From G963665925 sp963676345 (GTDB lineage: Bacteria; Bacillota; Clostridia; Peptostreptococcales; Acidaminobacteraceae), in contig CAXXTS010000001.1 in the NCBI GenBank assembly GCA_963676345.2, forward strand, positions 496,001-560,000: a DNA stretch of 64,000 bases, read 5' to 3'. The position numbers were made by a program, and so were the translations under genes. Positions 62,508 through 64,000 of the stretch are shown here, piece after piece; the stretch's first letter is position 1, and each line of letters starts with the position of its first letter. The notes below the pieces were generated by a model. That model saw only the letters and a list, made by a program, of their open reading frames with translations. It did not search any database and was not told the DNA's origin.

Positions 62508-63623
62508 TTACTCCAGATAATCTTTAAGTTTTTTGCTTCTTGAAGGATGCTTAAGCTTTCTAAGAGCCTTTGCTTCGATCTGACGGATACGCTCACGGGT
62601 AACCTCAAACTTCTTACCAACCTCTTCTAGCGTTCTTGCACGTCCATCTTCAAGACCAAATCTCAATTTAAGCACTTTTTGCTCACGCGGTGTCAGCGTT
62701 TCAAGTACTTCGATCAACTGTTCTTTTAGCATTGAAAACGCAGCAGCTTCAGCAGGTGCTGGTGCATCGTTATCAGGAATAAAATCACCCAAATGACTGT
62801 CTTCCTCTTCACCAATCGGTGTTTCAAGTGAAACAGGTTCTTGTGCAATTTTAAGGATTTCACGTACTTTTTCAACGCTCATATCCATTTCCTTCGCAAT
62901 CTCTTCTGGTTTAGGTTCACGACCCAATTCCTGAAGGAGTTGACGTGATACACGTATCAGCTTGTTGATTGTCTCAACCATATGAACCGGAATACGAATG
63001 GTACGTGCCTGATCGGCAATAGCGCGTGTAATTGCCTGACGAATCCACCAAGTTGCATATGTCGAGAACTTGTAGCCTTTTCTCCAGTCAAACTTTTCAA
63101 CTGCTTTAATAAGGCCTAGGTTACCCTCCTGAATCAAGTCAAGGAATAGCATACCTCTTCCCACATATCTCTTTGCGATACTTACAACAAGACGGAGATT
63201 CGCCTCACAGAGTTTTTTCTTAGCCAGTTCATCGCCAGCTTCCATACGTTTAGCAAGATCGATCTCTTCTTCACCTGACAGAAGCGGAACCTTACCAATT
63301 TCTTTTAGATACATTCTTACAGGATCGTCAATGCTGACCCCTTTAGGCACTGTAATCTCTGCTTCTACTTTTTCTTCTTCTTGGTCTTCTTCGCCAGCTT
63401 TGATATCGGCATCTGCGTCTACATCGTCATCGTTATCTGCAATGACATCAATTCCCATTGCTGCCAGTGAATCATAAATATCTTCAATTTGATTCTTGTC
63501 GATTTCGATTTCACTCAGCGCATTCCCAATCTCAGAGTAAGTCAAGGAGCCTTTTTTCTTACCAAGTTCAGTCAAAGCCTTCACCGCTTCAACTTGCTTA
63601 GTATCGATTTTTTTCTTAGCCAA
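62508..63623 (-). CDS. rpoD: RNA polymerase primary sigma factor (SigA/RpoD)
   Basis: Housekeeping sigma factor of 371 residues. Region 1.1-like head (about 1-75), an acidic linker, region 1.2 (DPVRMYLKEIGKVPLLS), region 2 (KRYVGRGMLFLDLIQEGNLGLIKAVEKF, split by the RpoC-binding part; KFSTYATWWIRQAITRAI), region 3 and region 4 (TLEEVGKKFEVTRERIRQIEAKALRKL). Translation is read from the TTG at 63623, eight bases after AGGAGG; the frame upstream of this overlaps dnaG and has no ribosome site before an ATG. Confidence 0.96.
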   Translation of the reverse strand: MAKKKIDTKQVEAVKALTELGKKKGSLTYSEIGNALSEIEIDKNQIEDIYDSLAAMGIDVIADNDDDVDADADIKAGEEDQEEEKVEAEITVPKGVSIDDPVRMYLKEIGKVPLLSGEEEIDLAKRMEAGDELAKKKLCEANLRLVVSIAKRYVGRGMLFLDLIQEGNLGLIKAVEKFDWRKGYKFSTYATWWIRQAITRAIADQARTIRIPVHMVETINKLIRVSRQLLQELGREPKPEEIAKEMDMSVEKVREILKIAQEPVSLETPIGEEEDSHLGDFIPDNDAPAPAEAAAFSMLKEQLIEVLETLTPREQKVLKLRFGLEDGRARTLEEVGKKFEVTRERIRQIEAKALRKLKHPSRSKKLKDYLE

Positions 63624-63648
63624 TTGACTTCCCTCCTTTCTACCACTA

Positions 63649-64000
63649 CTATTCGCGTTTTTCATTAAGTACCCTACTTATCTCTTCAGCGATCTGCTGT
63701 TGTTCACGGAAGAGCTTTCTCAAGAGCTCCTGCTTTTCTTTTATGTCGTCTCGCTCACTGCTTAAACTCTGAGTTAGCATATTCACTTCCGCTTTCTTTT
63801 CACTCAAAAGCTTTTTAAGGACGAGTTCTCTATGTGACCTTCTTGTAGCAAGAATCTCCTTCTGAACATTTTCGATTGGAATATGATTGTGCATAAGCTT
63901 TTCAATAGCAACCACAATCTTCAAATCTAAATCTTCAGAAGCAATATTTAATTTAAAGGAATCATACTTTTCGTAGTAACCCCGCAAGTATAAAAATATA
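63649..64000 (-). CDS. dnaG: DNA primase, C-terminal end only
   Basis: The reading frame is open to the window edge, giving the last 116 or so residues. They are helical and highly charged (KLMHNHIPIENVQKEILATR, EQQQIAEEISRVLNEKRE), as in the helicase-binding C-terminal domain of DnaG. This part is poorly conserved, so the call rests on its place immediately before rpoD in the conserved dnaG-rpoD pair. Confidence 0.8.
   Translation of the reverse strand, partial: IFLYLRGYYEKYDSFKLNIASEDLDLKIVVAIEKLMHNHIPIENVQKEILATRRSHRELVLKKLLSEKKAEVNMLTQSLSSERDDIKEKQELLRKLFREQQQIAEEISRVLNEKRE

Overview
The window reads as chromosome of a low-GC, Gram-positive, anaerobic member of the Clostridia. The signs are: a MurE with the DNPR motif of meso-diaminopimelate ligases, a SpoVD-type transpeptidase with one PASTA domain, a T-box leader on a leucine operon, a dnaG-rpoD-trmK-nif3 order, CoA-transferase/thiolase fermentation genes, a PerR-type repressor and several sigma-54 activators. 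A relative of Fusibacter or Acidaminobacter is possible, but I cannot fix the genus by eye. No phage, insertion sequence, CRISPR array or tRNA gene was seen.

Layout. 1-8115: division and cell-wall genes on the minus strand (mraZ-rsmH-ftsL, spoVD, murE-mraY-murD), the first group behind an MraZ operator. 8401-11212: an HD-domain protein and htpG, the latter behind a CIRCE element. 11213-13241: small membrane proteins, a possible small RNA and a 128-bp tandem repeat. 13242-21007: mixed genes (YitT, a transporter, a phospholipase-C-like protein, a lipoprotein, an esterase, RecQ). 21026-32157: a sigma-54 block. A PAS-type activator lies beside ctfA-ctfB-thl, and an activator with an N-terminal HPr domain lies beside an operon for enzyme I, HPr and dihydroxyacetone kinase (DhaK, DhaL, DhaM). 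Both operons start with a good -24/-12 promoter, and the first also has a row of 18-bp palindromes upstream. 32413-39683: mixed genes, including a GGDEF/EAL protein, an M29 aminopeptidase, a cobalamin adenosyltransferase, SfsA and PerR. 40173-47364: leuA-C-D-B behind a T-box, divergent from ilvB-ilvN. 47443-49451: acylphosphatase and a frameshifted chemotaxis receptor. 49590-54290: the aroF-tyrA-aroA-pheA operon. 54392-60110: a sensor kinase, small membrane proteins, RNase P RNA, a BASS transporter and a ferredoxin. 60334-60575: a structured RNA candidate. 60629-64000: nif3, trmK, rpoD and the end of dnaG.

The strongest unusual signals are these. (1) The aromatic operon has a leader with promoter, a 48-codon ORF in which 14 of residues 11-31 are Phe, Tyr or Trp, and a terminator: a ribosome-mediated attenuator of a kind uncommon in Firmicutes. 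(2) A dedicated phosphotransfer chain for dihydroxyacetone sits next to a sigma-54 activator that itself carries an HPr domain with the phosphorylatable His. (3) A terminator hairpin repeats the palindrome of two probable activator sites and is in register with them. (4) A multi-hairpin RNA candidate shows two identical C-rich loops and an anti-Shine-Dalgarno stretch. (5) A chemotaxis receptor is interrupted by a +1 frame change at CTT TAA C, resembling the prfB recoding site. (6) EPSP synthase carries a C-terminal chorismate mutase domain.
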